Shown: positions 25,415 through 35,516 of the stretch, piece by piece
Position numbering within the stretch: the stretch's first letter is position 1
How the letters are laid out: the number at the start of each line of letters is the position of its first letter
NCBI RefSeq assembly: GCF_001939115.1
Contig: NZ_MQTZ01000003.1
Span: 62,001 to 126,000 of the forward strand
Origin: Leptolyngbya sp. 'hensonii'
GTDB taxonomy: Bacteria > Cyanobacteriota > Cyanobacteriia > GCF-001939115
DNA length: 64,000 nt
Reading direction: 5' to 3'
Notes under the pieces: model-generated
Database searches by the model: none
What the model saw: only the letters and a program-made list of their open reading frames with translations
What the model was told of the DNA's origin: nothing
Made by a program: the position numbers and the translations under genes

Positions 25415-26745
25415 CAGGGAGTCTCCTGGGTCAGGGTCAGATCAGCTTTGAGGAAATCAATGAATTGGCGGGCGGTGCGACCCGATCGACCATTGTGGCG
25501 GGTGGCCCACTGCAGAGCCCGATGCTCCAGGTCGTCGGGAGCGAGGCAAATAGCATGGCGAGTGGCCAGATGATGCACGATCGCCAGGTAGGTTTTTTGA
25601 TCAGCAGGTTCGAAGGTGAGGGTGAGGCCGAACCGATCGCTGAAGGAGAGCTTTTCCTGGACTGTATCCCAGCTATGAACTTCGTCTCCCGCACTGGGGC
25701 GAGGCCGATCGGCAAAGAACTCTCGAATTAGATGTCGGCGGTTGGAGGTGGCGTAGACCACAATATTCTGGGGACGGGCAGTGAGTCCTCCTTCCAACAC
25801 AACCTTGAGGGCTTTGAAGGCATCATCGTCTTCCTCAAAGGAAAGGTCATCCACAAACAGGATGAACTTTTGAGGCACCTGCCGAAGCCGATCCAGAATC
25901 GCGGGCAGATCAGCTAAGTCTGTTTTGGCCACTTCCACCAGCCGCAACCCCCGATCACCATATTCCTGCAGCAAAGCCTTCACCAGAGAGGACTTTCCAG
26001 ACCCCCGACTACCGTATAGCAGGACATGGAGGGCTGGCAGTCCGGCGAGCAGGAATTCTGTGTTTTTGATCAACTGTTCCCGCTGCCACTCATGGCCGGC
26101 TAGATCAGAGAGGCGGCCTGGGTCGGGGTAGGCAACGCCCATCAATTGACCGGCCTGCCAGCGCAGGGCGCGATATCTGGCAAATAGGCCAGTGCCCTGT
26201 TGCCGATAGTGGGTGGCCAGATCTGCAAGAGCTGTTCCCCAGTCTTCGGCCTGTTGGAGACTGGGCAGCAGGTCGGTGGCTGTAATCGTGCTGGCCCAGG
26301 GAACAGGCGGGGTCGGGCAGGTGCTGATCTCCCGCAGCCATTGACTCAATTGGGTGGGTGGACAGTGGTATAGGGCCTGGAGCGATCGCAAATCTTGTTG
26401 GACTGCGGTGACCAGTGCAAGGGGCAAATCTGCCAGATTGGTGTGTTGCACCTGTCGGGTAAACGGATTCTCAGCCTGGGCAATTTCATGGCAGAGGTAA
26501 TCTTGCCAGCCTAAATTTTGGTCGGCTAGAGCCCTGAACCAGCGTCCGTAAGCCTGTAAAGCAGCCCGTTCATCCCTCGGGGCAATAAACGTCTCTAGCA
26601 GCGCCAGAAAAGCCTGCCCAATTTCGTTCTGGAGAACGGATTGGTAAATCAGGAGAGCGTCGGCCTGTCGTTGCAGGGCCTGCATGGGGTAGTTTGTAGG
26701 AGAATCTTTCATCAATTCAACAAATTCGTCAGCGGAAATTGACAC
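25414..26745 (-). CDS. DUF815-family P-loop ATPase
   Basis: 443 residues. The C-terminal half is a AAA-like domain: Walker A YGSRGSGKSSLVKAL, Walker B FILFVDDLSFEEDD, sensor region VVYATSNRRHLI and the arginine-rich ADRPRP part, all typical of DUF815. The N-terminal 190 residues are helical and not assigned. The function of the family is unknown; a chaperone-like role is only a guess. The start drawn is a GTG; an ATG at 26712 (MKDSPTN) is an alternative and would keep the gene clear of the rpsL promoter. The gene is followed by an alpha/beta hydrolase with a 1-nt overlap. Confidence 0.88.
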   Translation of the reverse strand: MSISADEFVELMKDSPTNYPMQALQRQADALLIYQSVLQNEIGQAFLALLETFIAPRDERAALQAYGRWFRALADQNLGWQDYLCHEIAQAENPFTRQVQHTNLADLPLALVTAVQQDLRSLQALYHCPPTQLSQWLREISTCPTPPVPWASTITATDLLPSLQQAEDWGTALADLATHYRQQGTGLFARYRALRWQAGQLMGVAYPDPGRLSDLAGHEWQREQLIKNTEFLLAGLPALHVLLYGSRGSGKSSLVKALLQEYGDRGLRLVEVAKTDLADLPAILDRLRQVPQKFILFVDDLSFEEDDDAFKALKVVLEGGLTARPQNIVVYATSNRRHLIREFFADRPRPSAGDEVHSWDTVQEKLSFSDRFGLTLTFEPADQKTYLAIVHHLATRHAICLAPDDLEHRALQWATRHNGRSGRTARQFIDFLKADLTLTQETP

Positions 26746-26768
26746 TTGTGCAAGTTAGCGGCTAAAAT
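26739..26768 (+). promoter_or_regulatory. Sigma70-type promoter of the str operon
   Basis: TTGACA (26739-26744) and TAAAAT (26763-26768) are separated by 18 nt and lie 40 nt before the rpsL ATG. The -35 box covers the GTG proposed as the start of the divergent DUF815 gene, so the two transcripts would interfere or the DUF815 start lies further in. Confidence 0.6.
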
Positions 26769-26807
26769 CAGAATTTGTGTAAAGTCAGGATTTAACCCCC
26801 CTCACCC

Positions 26808-27188
26808 ATGCCCACGATTCAGCAACTCATTCGCAGCGAACGGCAAAGTATTACCAAGAAGACCAAGTCCCCCGCGTTAAAGAGCTGTCCCCAGCGTCGC
26901 GGTGTCTGCACAAGAGTCTACACAACAACCCCCAAGAAACCCAACTCAGCCCTTCGTAAGGTTGCCAGGGTTCGCTTAACTTCCGGATTTGAAGTGACGG
27001 CATATATTCCCGGCATTGGTCATAACCTGCAGGAACACTCTGTCGTTATGATTCGAGGGGGTCGGGTAAAAGATCTGCCGGGAGTCCGATATCACATTAT
27101 CCGTGGTACTCTGGACACTGCTGGTGTGAAGGACCGTAAGCAGGGCCGCTCCAAGTATGGCGCTAAGCGTCCCAAGCCTAAGGCATAG
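26808..27188 (+). CDS. rpsL: 30S ribosomal protein S12
   Basis: 126 residues, full length. Conserved decoding-site segments are seen: [38 protein letters not shown] and the basic tail [13 protein letters not shown]. The lysine of KKPNSA, where streptomycin-resistance changes arise in other bacteria, is unaltered. It is the first gene of the str operon and is preceded by a good promoter. Confidence 0.98.
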   Translation: MPTIQQLIRSERQSITKKTKSPALKSCPQRRGVCTRVYTTTPKKPNSALRKVARVRLTSGFEVTAYIPGIGHNLQEHSVVMIRGGRVKDLPGVRYHIIRGTLDTAGVKDRKQGRSKYGAKRPKPKA

Positions 27189-27415
27189 GCCCTCCCACCG
27201 CAAAAGGCTTGATTCATTCTTGATTCATCGATTTGCATCTCTGAATGGCAGAATTAAGGGTTGCGGATTTAAGGTTTTGGGATTGGAATTGCGCGATCGA
27301 GTAGCCTGTGCATGAGGTTAGCTCATTCAGATTGCCCCGTTCCTGTTTTCTTTAAGGGCTTGCTTCTCTAAGGATTCACTGTCTTCTCTTCTAAAAATTA
27401 GCTCCAAGGTTTTTT

Positions 27416-27886
27416 ATGTCTCGTCGTACTACAGTTAAAAAGCGTCCTGTTCTTCCCGATCCGGTCTACAATAGCACCCTGGTCAGCATGATGATGCGGC
27501 GGATCATGAAGCGTGGTAAGAAATCACTGGCTATGCGCATTGTCTACAGTGCGATGAAGACCGTTGAAGAGCGGACAGGCGGAGACGCCCTGGAGCTATT
27601 TGAACGGGCTGTGCGCAATGCAACGCCTCTGGTTGAAGTCAAGGCCCGTCGGGTTGGTGGTGCAACTTATCAAGTGCCAATGGAAGTACGGCCTGACCGG
27701 GGCATAGCCCTGGCCCTCCGCTGGCTCTCTCAGTTTGCTCGCCAAAGAGCAGGTCGGACGATGGCTGGGAAGCTGGCTAATGAATTGATGGATGCTGCGA
27801 ATGAAACCGGAAGTGCCATCCGGAAGCGCGAAGAAACCCATCGGATGGCAGAGGCCAATAAGGCTTTTGCTCACTATAGATACTAA
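27416..27886 (+). CDS. rpsG: 30S ribosomal protein S7
   Basis: 156 residues. [20 protein letters not shown], the KVRR-like region [16 protein letters not shown] and the C-terminal [20 protein letters not shown] are standard for bacterial S7, which nucleates the 30S head by binding 16S rRNA. It lies 227 bp after rpsL; that gap contains no recognisable gene or hairpin. AAGG stands before the ATG. Confidence 0.98.
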   Translation: MSRRTTVKKRPVLPDPVYNSTLVSMMMRRIMKRGKKSLAMRIVYSAMKTVEERTGGDALELFERAVRNATPLVEVKARRVGGATYQVPMEVRPDRGIALALRWLSQFARQRAGRTMAGKLANELMDAANETGSAIRKREETHRMAEANKAFAHYRY

Positions 27887-28025
27887 ATTGCGCCTGAAGT
27901 CTGCGGGTTAAAACAGGTCTTAGCGTTGACTGCATCTGCTCTGAGATTCAGTAAACGTCTCCACCTGAAAAAGTATAAAATCTTAACAGACCTATTGATT
28001 GAGGGGTATCTGCGGCCTATATTCC

Positions 28026-28034
28026 AAAGGAGGT
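28026..28034 (+). promoter_or_regulatory. Strong ribosome-binding site for fusA
   Basis: AAAGGAGGT ends 4 nt before a GTG start codon. It decides the start of fusA: the in-frame GTG at 28039 gives the canonical N-terminus [15 protein letters not shown]. Confidence 0.85.
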
Positions 28035-28038
28035 AGCC

Positions 28039-30117
28039 GTGGCACGCACTGTTCCGCTTGAGAGAGTTAGAAATATTGGGATCGCTGCGCATATCGATGC
28101 GGGCAAGACCACCACAACTGAACGAATTTTGTTTTACTCTGGTGTGGTTCACAAGATTGGAGAAGTCCATGAAGGAACCGCGACCACAGATTGGATGGAA
28201 CAGGAGCGTGAGCGGGGTATTACCATTACAGCTGCTGCCATCAGCACCAGTTGGAAAAACCACCAAATCAATATTATTGATACACCTGGACATGTGGACT
28301 TCACGATCGAAGTCGAGCGGTCCATGCGGGTGTTGGATGGTGTGATTGCGGTTTTTTGCTCGGTGGGAGGCGTTCAGCCTCAGTCTGAAACGGTTTGGCG
28401 TCAGGCCGATCGCTACAAGGTTCCTCGCATTGCTTTTGTCAATAAAATGGACCGGACAGGTGCCAACTTCTTCAAGGTCTATCAGCAGATCATTGATCGA
28501 CTGCGGGCTAAGGCAGTGCCCATCCAGCTTCCGATCGGCAGTGAAGATGTCTTTAAGGGGATTGTCGATCTGGTCCGGATGCGGGCATTGATCTATAACA
28601 ATGACCTGGGAACCGATATTCAAGAAGTAGACATTCCTGAAGACATGCAGGAAGTGGTTCAGGAGTATCGGGTCAAGCTAATTGAAGCGGTGGCTGAACT
28701 GGATGACACCCTGATGGAGAAATACCTGGAAGGGGAAGAGCTGACTGAAGCTGAAATCAAAGCCATGATTCGTAAAGGGACAGTTTCTGGCCAAATGGTG
28801 CCGGTGCTCTGTGGCTCTGCCTTTAAGAATAAGGGCGTGCAACTGATGCTGGATGCCGTTGTCGATTATCTGCCTGCCCCCATTGATGTGCCTCCGATTC
28901 AGGGAGCCCTACCAGACGGTACAACGGTAGAGCGGATGGCTGATGATGATGCCCCCCTGTCGGCCCTGGCGTTTAAGGTGATGGCAGACAAGTTTGTCGG
29001 TCGCCTTACCTTCGTGCGAGTGTATTCTGGGGTCTTGAAGAAGGGCAGCTATGTACTGAATTCCACGAAGAATAAGAAGGAACGGGTTTCTCGCCTGATT
29101 GTTTTGAAAGCAGACGATCGAATTGATGTTGAGGAACTGCGGGCAGGCGATCTGGGAGCAGTTCCGGGTTTGACCGATACCCTTACGGGTGACACAATCT
29201 GTGATGACAAAGCACCCGTCATTCTGGAATCTCTCTTTGTCCCTGAGCCTGTGATTTCCGTGGCAGTGGAGCCAAAGACAAAGCAGGATATGGAAAAATT
29301 GTCCAAGGCTCTGAAAGCTCTGTCAGAAGAAGATCCCACATTTCGAGTCAGTACTGACCCGGAAACCAATCAGACCGTGATTGCTGGTATGGGGGAACTT
29401 CATCTGGAGATCCTGGTTGATCGCATGCTGCGAGAGTTCAAGGTAGAGGCTAATGTTGGCGCACCTCAGGTGGCTTACCGGGAAACGATTCGGAAGGCGG
29501 TTCGCACTGAAGGTAAGTTTGTTCGCCAGAGTGGTGGTAAGGGTCAATATGGCCATGTTGTGATCGAAGTGGAGCCTGCTGAACCCGGTACCGGGTTTGA
29601 GTTTATCTCTAAAATCGTCGGTGGTTCGGTCCCGAAAGAATATGTCGGGCCAGCGGAACAGGGGATGAAGGAAGCCTGTGAATCGGGCATCCTGGCCGGA
29701 TATCCTCTGATCGACGTTCGAGTCACAATGGTCGATGGCTCTTACCACGAGGTGGACTCCTCTGAAATGGCCTTCAAAATCGCCGGTTCTATGGCCATTA
29801 AAGACGGAGTGATGAAGGCTTCGCCTGTCCTACTGGAACCGGTAATGAAGGTGGAAGTGGAGGCCCCAGAAGATTTCCTGGGAAGCATCATGGGTAACCT
29901 GATTTCCCGGAGAGGACAGATCGAAGGCCAGAGCTCTGAGCAGGGCATTGCTAAAGTGGCCGCCAAGGTTCCACTGGCCGAGATGTTTGGATATGCCACC
30001 GATGTCCGGTCTATGACTCAGGGTCGAGGCATATTTACAATGGAATTCAGCCACTATGATGAGGTGCCTCGCAATGTGGCTGAGACAATCATTGCTAAGA
30101 GTAAAGGGAACGCATAA
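28039..30117 (+). CDS. fusA: Elongation factor G
   Basis: 692-residue translocation GTPase. G motifs: [14 protein letters not shown] (P-loop), the GITITAAA switch I segment, DTPGHVDF and NKMDRTGA. Domains II to V are complete, including [15 protein letters not shown] of domain IV and the C-terminal [17 protein letters not shown]. It begins with GTG behind a near-perfect ribosome site and lies 27 bp ahead of tuf. This is the usual cyanobacterial str-operon copy. Confidence 0.98.
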   Translation: MARTVPLERVRNIGIAAHIDAGKTTTTERILFYSGVVHKIGEVHEGTATTDWMEQERERGITITAAAISTSWKNHQINIIDTPGHVDFTIEVERSMRVLDGVIAVFCSVGGVQPQSETVWRQADRYKVPRIAFVNKMDRTGANFFKVYQQIIDRLRAKAVPIQLPIGSEDVFKGIVDLVRMRALIYNNDLGTDIQEVDIPEDMQEVVQEYRVKLIEAVAELDDTLMEKYLEGEELTEAEIKAMIRKGTVSGQMVPVLCGSAFKNKGVQLMLDAVVDYLPAPIDVPPIQGALPDGTTVERMADDDAPLSALAFKVMADKFVGRLTFVRVYSGVLKKGSYVLNSTKNKKERVSRLIVLKADDRIDVEELRAGDLGAVPGLTDTLTGDTICDDKAPVILESLFVPEPVISVAVEPKTKQDMEKLSKALKALSEEDPTFRVSTDPETNQTVIAGMGELHLEILVDRMLREFKVEANVGAPQVAYRETIRKAVRTEGKFVRQSGGKGQYGHVVIEVEPAEPGTGFEFISKIVGGSVPKEYVGPAEQGMKEACESGILAGYPLIDVRVTMVDGSYHEVDSSEMAFKIAGSMAIKDGVMKASPVLLEPVMKVEVEAPEDFLGSIMGNLISRRGQIEGQSSEQGIAKVAAKVPLAEMFGYATDVRSMTQGRGIFTMEFSHYDEVPRNVAETIIAKSKGNA

Positions 30118-30144
30118 TCAGCAAGTAAGAGGAACACAGAATCC

Positions 30145-31377
30145 ATGGCACGCGCAAAGTTTGAACGGACTAAACCCCACGTTAATATCGGTACGATCGG
30201 TCACGTGGACCACGGTAAAACAACCCTGACTGCTGCAATTACCATGTCTCTGGCAGCAGCCGGTCAGGCAGCAGCTCGGAAGTACGATGAGATTGATGCC
30301 GCACCCGAAGAAAAGGCACGGGGTATCACCATCAACACCGCTCACGTCGAATACCAGACCGATAAGCGGCACTATGCCCACGTGGATTGTCCAGGCCACG
30401 CTGACTACGTGAAAAACATGATCACGGGAGCAGCCCAAATGGATGGCGCGATCCTCCTGGTTTCTGCGGCTGATGGCCCTGAGCCTCAGACCCGCGAGCA
30501 TATTCTGTTGGCCCGTCAGGTGGGTGTACCCAACCTAGTGGTTTTCCTGAACAAGGAAGACCAGATGGAAGGGGAAGACGAACTGGTAGAACTGGTGGAA
30601 CTGGAAGTGCGGGAACTTCTCTCCCAGTACGACTTCGATGGCGATAATATTCCTATCGTTCGAGGTTCTGCCCTGAAGGCCGTTGAAGCCATGACTGCAA
30701 ACCCCAAAACCAAGCGGGGTGACGATCCCTGGGTTGATAAGATCTGGGCTTTGATGGATGCCGTGGATGATTACATCCCCACCCCTGAGCGGGATATCGA
30801 TAAGCCTTTCCTGATGGCGGTTGAAGACGTGTTCTCTATCTCTGGACGGGGTACGGTTGCCACAGGCCGGATTGAGCGGGGCAAGGTCCGCATCAGTGAA
30901 GAAATTGAAGTGGTTGGGATCCGCAACACTCGTAAGACTATTGTCACGGGTGTGGAAATGTTCCAGAAGACCCTGGATGAAGGGATGGCGGGTGACAACG
31001 TGGGGCTGCTGTTGCGCGGTCTCAAGAAGGAAGACATTGAGCGGGGTATGGTGCTGGCCAAGCCTGGCAGCATTACCCCTCACACTGAATTTGAAGCTGA
31101 GGTTTATGTCCTGACCGATAAAGAGGGTGGTCGGAAGACGCCCTTCTTCTCAGGCTACAAGCCCCAATTCTATGTTCGGACCACAGATGTAACCGGTGTA
31201 ATCAAAGCTTTCACCAGTGATGACGGGAAAGAAGCTGAAATGATTATGCCTGGGGACCGCATCAAGATGACCGTAGAGCTGATCAAGCCGATCGCCATTG
31301 AGCAGCAAATGCGTTTCGCTATCCGTGAAGGAGGCCGGACCATCGGCTCGGGCGTTGTTTCCAAGATCCTGAAATAG
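30145..31377 (+). CDS. tuf: Elongation factor Tu
   Basis: 410 residues. P-loop [15 protein letters not shown], switch [32 protein letters not shown] and an NKxD motif as NKEDQ. Domains II and III are complete, ending [15 protein letters not shown]. It delivers aminoacyl-tRNA to the ribosome as a GTP complex. It follows fusA by 27 bp with GAGGAA before the ATG, and is separated from rpsJ by a palindromic repeat. Confidence 0.98.
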   Translation: MARAKFERTKPHVNIGTIGHVDHGKTTLTAAITMSLAAAGQAAARKYDEIDAAPEEKARGITINTAHVEYQTDKRHYAHVDCPGHADYVKNMITGAAQMDGAILLVSAADGPEPQTREHILLARQVGVPNLVVFLNKEDQMEGEDELVELVELEVRELLSQYDFDGDNIPIVRGSALKAVEAMTANPKTKRGDDPWVDKIWALMDAVDDYIPTPERDIDKPFLMAVEDVFSISGRGTVATGRIERGKVRISEEIEVVGIRNTRKTIVTGVEMFQKTLDEGMAGDNVGLLLRGLKKEDIERGMVLAKPGSITPHTEFEAEVYVLTDKEGGRKTPFFSGYKPQFYVRTTDVTGVIKAFTSDDGKEAEMIMPGDRIKMTVELIKPIAIEQQMRFAIREGGRTIGSGVVSKILK

Positions 31378-31389
31378 CTATCGAATAAA

Positions 31390-31421
31390 TCGTTGAGACG
31401 CGATTAATTGCGTCTCAACGA
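31390..31421. repeat. GAGACGCG palindromic repeat between tuf and rpsJ
   Basis: TCGTTGAGACGC (31390-31401) pairs with GCGTCTCAACGA (31410-31421) around GATTAATT, a perfect 12-bp stem. The core GAGACGCGATT...GCGTCTC belongs to the same family as the palindrome at 43043-43083. It may also act as a processing or attenuation hairpin within the str transcript. Confidence 0.7.
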
Positions 31422-31459
31422 ATCAACCTTGAACCTTGAAAATTGGATACTAAATTCCT

Positions 31460-31777
31460 ATGGCAACGATTCAGCAGCAAAAAATTCGCATTCGCCTGAA
31501 AGCATTTGACCGCCGTCTTCTGGATACCTCCTGTGAAAAGATTGTGGATACGGCCAAGCGCACGAACGCCACTGCTATTGGCCCTATTCCTTTACCGACA
31601 AAGCGTCGGATCTATTGTGTTCTGCGTTCTCCTCACGTGGACAAAGATTCCCGCGAACACTTTGAAACTCGGACTCACCACCGCTTGATTGATATTTACC
31701 AGCCCTCTTCTCGGACGATCGATGCCCTGATGAAACTGGATCTGCCTGCTGGAGTAGATATCGAAGTTAAGCTCTAA
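31460..31777 (+). CDS. rpsJ: 30S ribosomal protein S10
   Basis: 105 residues: [54 protein letters not shown] and a C-terminal [13 protein letters not shown], all standard. S10 binds the 30S head and, as NusE, takes part in antitermination complexes. The placement directly after tuf is the usual cyanobacterial order. Confidence 0.98.
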   Translation: MATIQQQKIRIRLKAFDRRLLDTSCEKIVDTAKRTNATAIGPIPLPTKRRIYCVLRSPHVDKDSREHFETRTHHRLIDIYQPSSRTIDALMKLDLPAGVDIEVKL

Positions 31778-31928
31778 GTTTGTATCGTAGGATCGTAATC
31801 CTGAAGCCCGGTTGATGGCCTCGCCTGCTGCTGTTTGACGCAGGATATCTGCTATGAACTGGGTTTTGTTGTCATCCTGCTTCTGCAGCTTGGGGCTTGT
31901 TATCTCGGCTACCGATGACAGAACTACT

Positions 31929-33497
31929 ATGACACTGACAGAAACCATTCTGGCTCAGATGCCTGGAGATCCTTTGCAGGGATTACATCAGGCCGATCAG
32001 GTTTGGCGATCGCTGCGGGATGGCACCTTGCCGCTGCCATCTGTGATTCACCAAGCCCAGGACCCCCTGGGGGAAGCAGATTGGGATGTGGTCATTTGTG
32101 GGGGAACTTTGGGAATCTTCCTTGGGGCTGTTCTGGCCCAGCGAGGCTGGCGAACTGCTCTGCTGGAACGGGGGGTCTTGCGGGGCCGCGAGCAGGAGTG
32201 GAATATCTCCCGCCATGAGCTACAGGTATTTGTGGATCTGGGTTTGCTGTCGGTAGCAGAACTGGAGCAGGCGATCGTCACAGAATATAACCCGGCCCGG
32301 ATTGCCTTTAAGGGAGGACCAGAGTTCTGGGTCCGGGATGTGTTGAATGTAGGGGTCGATCCATTGTTCCTGCTGGATTGCCTGAAGTCCCGGTTTTTGG
32401 CCTGGGGGGGAACGCTGCTGGAGCACACTGCTTTTGCAGGGGCGATCGTGCATCCAGATGGGGTCAGGATTGTCGGTGCTGCTGGGCTGAAAACCCGTTT
32501 GCTGATTGATGCCATGGGGCATTTCTCCCCGATCGCCCGTCAGGCTCGCCAGGGAGAGCGCCCAGATGGGGTGTGTCTGGTGGTGGGCAGTTGTGCCCAG
32601 GGGTATCCGGTGAACCAGAGCGGGGATTTAATGGTTTCCTTTACCTCGATTCAGCAACAGTACCAGTATTTCTGGGAGGCTTTCCCAGCCAGGGACGGTC
32701 GCACGACTTATCTGTTTACCTATGGGGATGCCCATCCCGATCGCCCAGATCTGGCTGCCCTGTATGAGGATTACCTGCAACTCCTGCCAGAGTATCAAGG
32801 TGTTGCTCTGGACCAGTTGCAGTTTCGGCGAGCCCTGTTTGGATGCTTTCCCTGTTATCGCCAGAGCCCGTTACGGTCTGCCTGGAACCGGATCTTGCAT
32901 GTGGGAGATAGCAGCGGCAACCAGTCGCCGCTCAGCTTCGGGGGGTTTGGGGCCATGGTGCGCCATCTGCAACGACTGACTGAAGGGGTGGACGATGCGC
33001 TAAAACAGGATTTGCTCGATCGGGCGGCCCTTTCATGCCTGCAACCCTACCAGCCCAACCTGACTGTAACCTGGCTATTTCAACGGGCGATGAGGGTGGA
33101 GTTAACCCAGTCCCTGCCTCCAGATCAGATTAATCAACTGCTATCTGGTGTGTTTCAGGTGATGAGCCGTCTTGGGGATAGGACCCTCAAACCTTTTCTG
33201 CAAGATGTTGTGCAATTTCCTGCCCTTTCCCTGACCCTTTTACAGGTGTCCCTGAGGTACCCTGGCCTGGTTTTGCAGATTATCCCCCACGTGAGCTTAA
33301 GAATTTTATTAGACTGGATGGGTCATTATCTGGCACTGGGAGCTTATACTGCTGTTTACCCACTCAGCCTGTTTTTTGAACCGAAGCTTAAGGCTCTGTC
33401 TCCAACTCAACAGTACTTCTGGAGAGCGCGGATACAGGCCCTTCGATATGGTAGTGGCAATGACTATCGAGGCTCATCCAGTCGTATCCAGGATTGA
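31929..33497 (+). CDS. cruP: Lycopene-cyclase paralog CruP (FAD-dependent oxidoreductase)
   Basis: 522 residues from ATG 31929. A Rossmann FAD-binding start (DWDVVICGGTLGIFLGAVLAQRGW) is followed by LERGVLRGREQEWNISRHE, the EWNISR block typical of CruA/CruP proteins, then DAMGHFSPIARQARQG and a GDSSGNQSPLSFGGFGAMVRH motif. CruP is conserved in cyanobacteria and chloroplasts; its role as an active lycopene cyclase is doubtful and a function in oxidative-stress protection has been proposed. I rely on recall of the family for the CruP versus CruA choice. An in-frame upstream ATG at 31854 adds 25 residues without homology and is not preferred. Confidence 0.78.
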   Translation: MTLTETILAQMPGDPLQGLHQADQVWRSLRDGTLPLPSVIHQAQDPLGEADWDVVICGGTLGIFLGAVLAQRGWRTALLERGVLRGREQEWNISRHELQVFVDLGLLSVAELEQAIVTEYNPARIAFKGGPEFWVRDVLNVGVDPLFLLDCLKSRFLAWGGTLLEHTAFAGAIVHPDGVRIVGAAGLKTRLLIDAMGHFSPIARQARQGERPDGVCLVVGSCAQGYPVNQSGDLMVSFTSIQQQYQYFWEAFPARDGRTTYLFTYGDAHPDRPDLAALYEDYLQLLPEYQGVALDQLQFRRALFGCFPCYRQSPLRSAWNRILHVGDSSGNQSPLSFGGFGAMVRHLQRLTEGVDDALKQDLLDRAALSCLQPYQPNLTVTWLFQRAMRVELTQSLPPDQINQLLSGVFQVMSRLGDRTLKPFLQDVVQFPALSLTLLQVSLRYPGLVLQIIPHVSLRILLDWMGHYLALGAYTAVYPLSLFFEPKLKALSPTQQYFWRARIQALRYGSGNDYRGSSSRIQD

Positions 33498-33626
33498 AAA
33501 TAAACCAGAAGTCACGGTAGAGTTCTGGCAAGGGGCGTGGATAATCCATGGGTAATCTATCCGGTTAGACAGGGACAGACCTATCTCTCTGACAGCCATG
33601 ACTAACTTTTTGAGAGCAGCCGGGAC

Positions 33627-34181
33627 ATGAAAAAAGTACTCTTTATCCTGGGAGAACTGAGTGACGATGACATCGATTGGATGATTGACACGGCAGCCAC
33701 TGAAGAAATTTCAGCCGGAACTGTGTTAATCCAGGAAGGGCAACCGATCGACGCGCTTTATATCGTCTTGAGTGGAACTCTGAAGGTTCTGGTAGAAAGC
33801 TTAGGCGGCAAGGAAGTGGCCCGACTGTCCACAGGCGAAGTGGTCGGAGAAATGTCTTTCGTCGATGCCCGTCCTCCTTCAGCGACGGTGAAAGCCATCG
33901 AGGACTCTCTGGTGATTTCTATCCCCAGGCAACAGTTAGCGGCCAAATTGCAGCAAGATGTGGGGTTTGCCTCCAGATTTTACCGAGCCTTGGCCATTTT
34001 CCTGTCCGATCGCCTGCGAGGAACGGTGAGTCGGTTGGGCTATGGCAAAGATTCTCCGCTGGAGAATCCCAGTGGCAAGGAGAACGAGCCCAATCCTAAT
34101 ATGCTGGATAATCTGACGTTGGCGGGTGCTCGTTTCGATTGGTTATTACGACGGCTACGTAGTATTAGCCCGAAATCTTAG
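33627..34181 (+). CDS. Cyclic-nucleotide-binding-domain protein
   Basis: 184 residues with a single cNMP-binding fold: the beta-roll GTVLIQEGQPIDALYIVLSG and a phosphate-binding cassette-like GEMSFVDARPPSATVKA. The Arg that contacts the cyclic phosphate in cAMP receptors is not clear at the usual place (RPPSATV has an Arg two positions earlier). There is no DNA-binding helix-turn-helix, so it is not a CRP-type regulator. A polar C-terminal tail ends WLLRRLRSISPKS. It heads a cluster with the SirB1-type gene (4-bp gap), DUF427 and a small membrane protein. Confidence 0.82.
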   Translation: MKKVLFILGELSDDDIDWMIDTAATEEISAGTVLIQEGQPIDALYIVLSGTLKVLVESLGGKEVARLSTGEVVGEMSFVDARPPSATVKAIEDSLVISIPRQQLAAKLQQDVGFASRFYRALAIFLSDRLRGTVSRLGYGKDSPLENPSGKENEPNPNMLDNLTLAGARFDWLLRRLRSISPKS

Positions 34182-34185
34182 CTCT

Positions 34186-35022
34186 ATGGATCTTGTTCCT
34201 GCGCGACAGGCGTTTCAGGGGGCGACTTCGGTGCCTGATGATCAAATCGACCTGGCAGAAGCAGCTCTCTATATTGCCCAGGAGGAATATCCAGAACTCT
34301 CTGTAGCCGACTATCTCAGGCTGTTGGATCAGTTGGCACTAGAGGTTCAGAGTCGTTTGCCTCAGGAGCGGTATCCCCTGCGAGTGATCCAGGTGCTGAA
34401 TCAGTATCTGTATCAGCACCTGCGGTTCAAAGGCAACACAACGGACTATTACGATCCGTGTAATAGTTTTCTCAATGATGTTATGGATCGCCGGACGGGT
34501 ATTCCGATTACCCTGGCCCTGGTGTATATGGAAATTGCCCGGCGAGTCGATTTTCCCATGGTCGGGATTGGGATGCCAGGACACTTCTTGATTCGCCCTC
34601 AGGTCGCCGAGATGGAGTTGTACGTAGATGCCTTTCATGGGGGGGAAACGCTGTTTGTCCAGGATTGTCAGGCACGCCTGAGCGAGCTCTTTGGCCAGCC
34701 TGTGTCCCTGGAGACTATGCCAACGCTATTAGCGCCCATCAGTACACGCCGGTTTCTGGCCCGAATGCTGACCAATCTAAAAATGATTTACCTGAACCGG
34801 GGGCAACTCCAGAAAGCGGTGGCCGCCATTGATCGAATTTTGTGGCTCCTGCCCCAGGCTCCGATCGAATATCGAGATCGGGGGCTAATTGCTTACCAAT
34901 TGCATCAATGGCAGGATGCAGTAGAGGATTTGGAAACCTATCTGGCCTCCGTGCCTGAGGCAGAAGATGCGATCGCGATTCAACGGTTACTTCATCAGAT
35001 CAAGCAAGAGGGTGAGAAATGA
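34186..35022 (+). CDS. SirB1-family protein (transglutaminase-like core with TPR tail)
   Basis: 278 residues. The central part YYDPCNSFLNDVMDRRTGIPITLALVY, then MVGIGMPGHFLIRP is the SirB1/Transglut_core2 signature, with the conserved Cys-free motif N-x-x-L-x-x-V and GxPxHF. The C-terminal part forms two TPR-like repeats. The start is set at ATG 34186, 4 bp after the upstream stop; an ORF extending to 34126 would overlap the cNMP gene. Relatives occur throughout cyanobacteria, with no settled function. It overlaps DUF427 by ATGA. Confidence 0.85.
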   Translation: MDLVPARQAFQGATSVPDDQIDLAEAALYIAQEEYPELSVADYLRLLDQLALEVQSRLPQERYPLRVIQVLNQYLYQHLRFKGNTTDYYDPCNSFLNDVMDRRTGIPITLALVYMEIARRVDFPMVGIGMPGHFLIRPQVAEMELYVDAFHGGETLFVQDCQARLSELFGQPVSLETMPTLLAPISTRRFLARMLTNLKMIYLNRGQLQKAVAAIDRILWLLPQAPIEYRDRGLIAYQLHQWQDAVEDLETYLASVPEAEDAIAIQRLLHQIKQEGEK

Positions 35023-35516
35023 TGCCACAAAGAATTGAACCGGGTCCAGGTCAGGAGTCTGTCTGGGATTATCCCCGTCCTCCTCGCCTGGAAAGTACCT
35101 CAAAACACATCCAGATTATCTTCAATCAGGTGATAATTGCAGATACCCACAGCGCGATGCGGGTGCTGGAAACCAGTCATCCGCCGGTCTACTACCTGCC
35201 TCTGGAAAATATCCACCAAGAGTATCTAATCCCAGTGGCTCAGGCTTCTTCCTTTTGTGAGTGGAAAGGACGAGCCGGGTATTATACCGTTAAGGTGGGC
35301 GATCGGCAGGCTCCCAATGCAGCCTGGTATTATAGTGACCCTACCCCCCCTTTCCGACCCATCCAGAATTATGTTGCCTTTTATGCCCATTTGATGGACA
35401 TCTGTACGGTGGAGGGAGAAACGGTACAACCCCAACCGGGAAACTTTTACGGCGGATGGATTACGAAAGATATCGTAGGGCCATTTAAAGGAGGGCCAGG
35501 ATCATGGGGTTGGTGA
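35019..35516 (+). CDS. DUF427-family protein
   Basis: 165 residues. The DUF427 core is seen as KHIQIIFNQVIIADT, HPPVYYLPLENI, the CEWKGRAGYY motif and NAAWYYSDP with NYVAFY. The family is a small beta fold of unknown function. The ATG overlaps the SirB1-type stop, and the 3' end overlaps the next gene by 13 nt, so all three are likely one transcript. Confidence 0.9.
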   Translation: MMPQRIEPGPGQESVWDYPRPPRLESTSKHIQIIFNQVIIADTHSAMRVLETSHPPVYYLPLENIHQEYLIPVAQASSFCEWKGRAGYYTVKVGDRQAPNAAWYYSDPTPPFRPIQNYVAFYAHLMDICTVEGETVQPQPGNFYGGWITKDIVGPFKGGPGSWGW

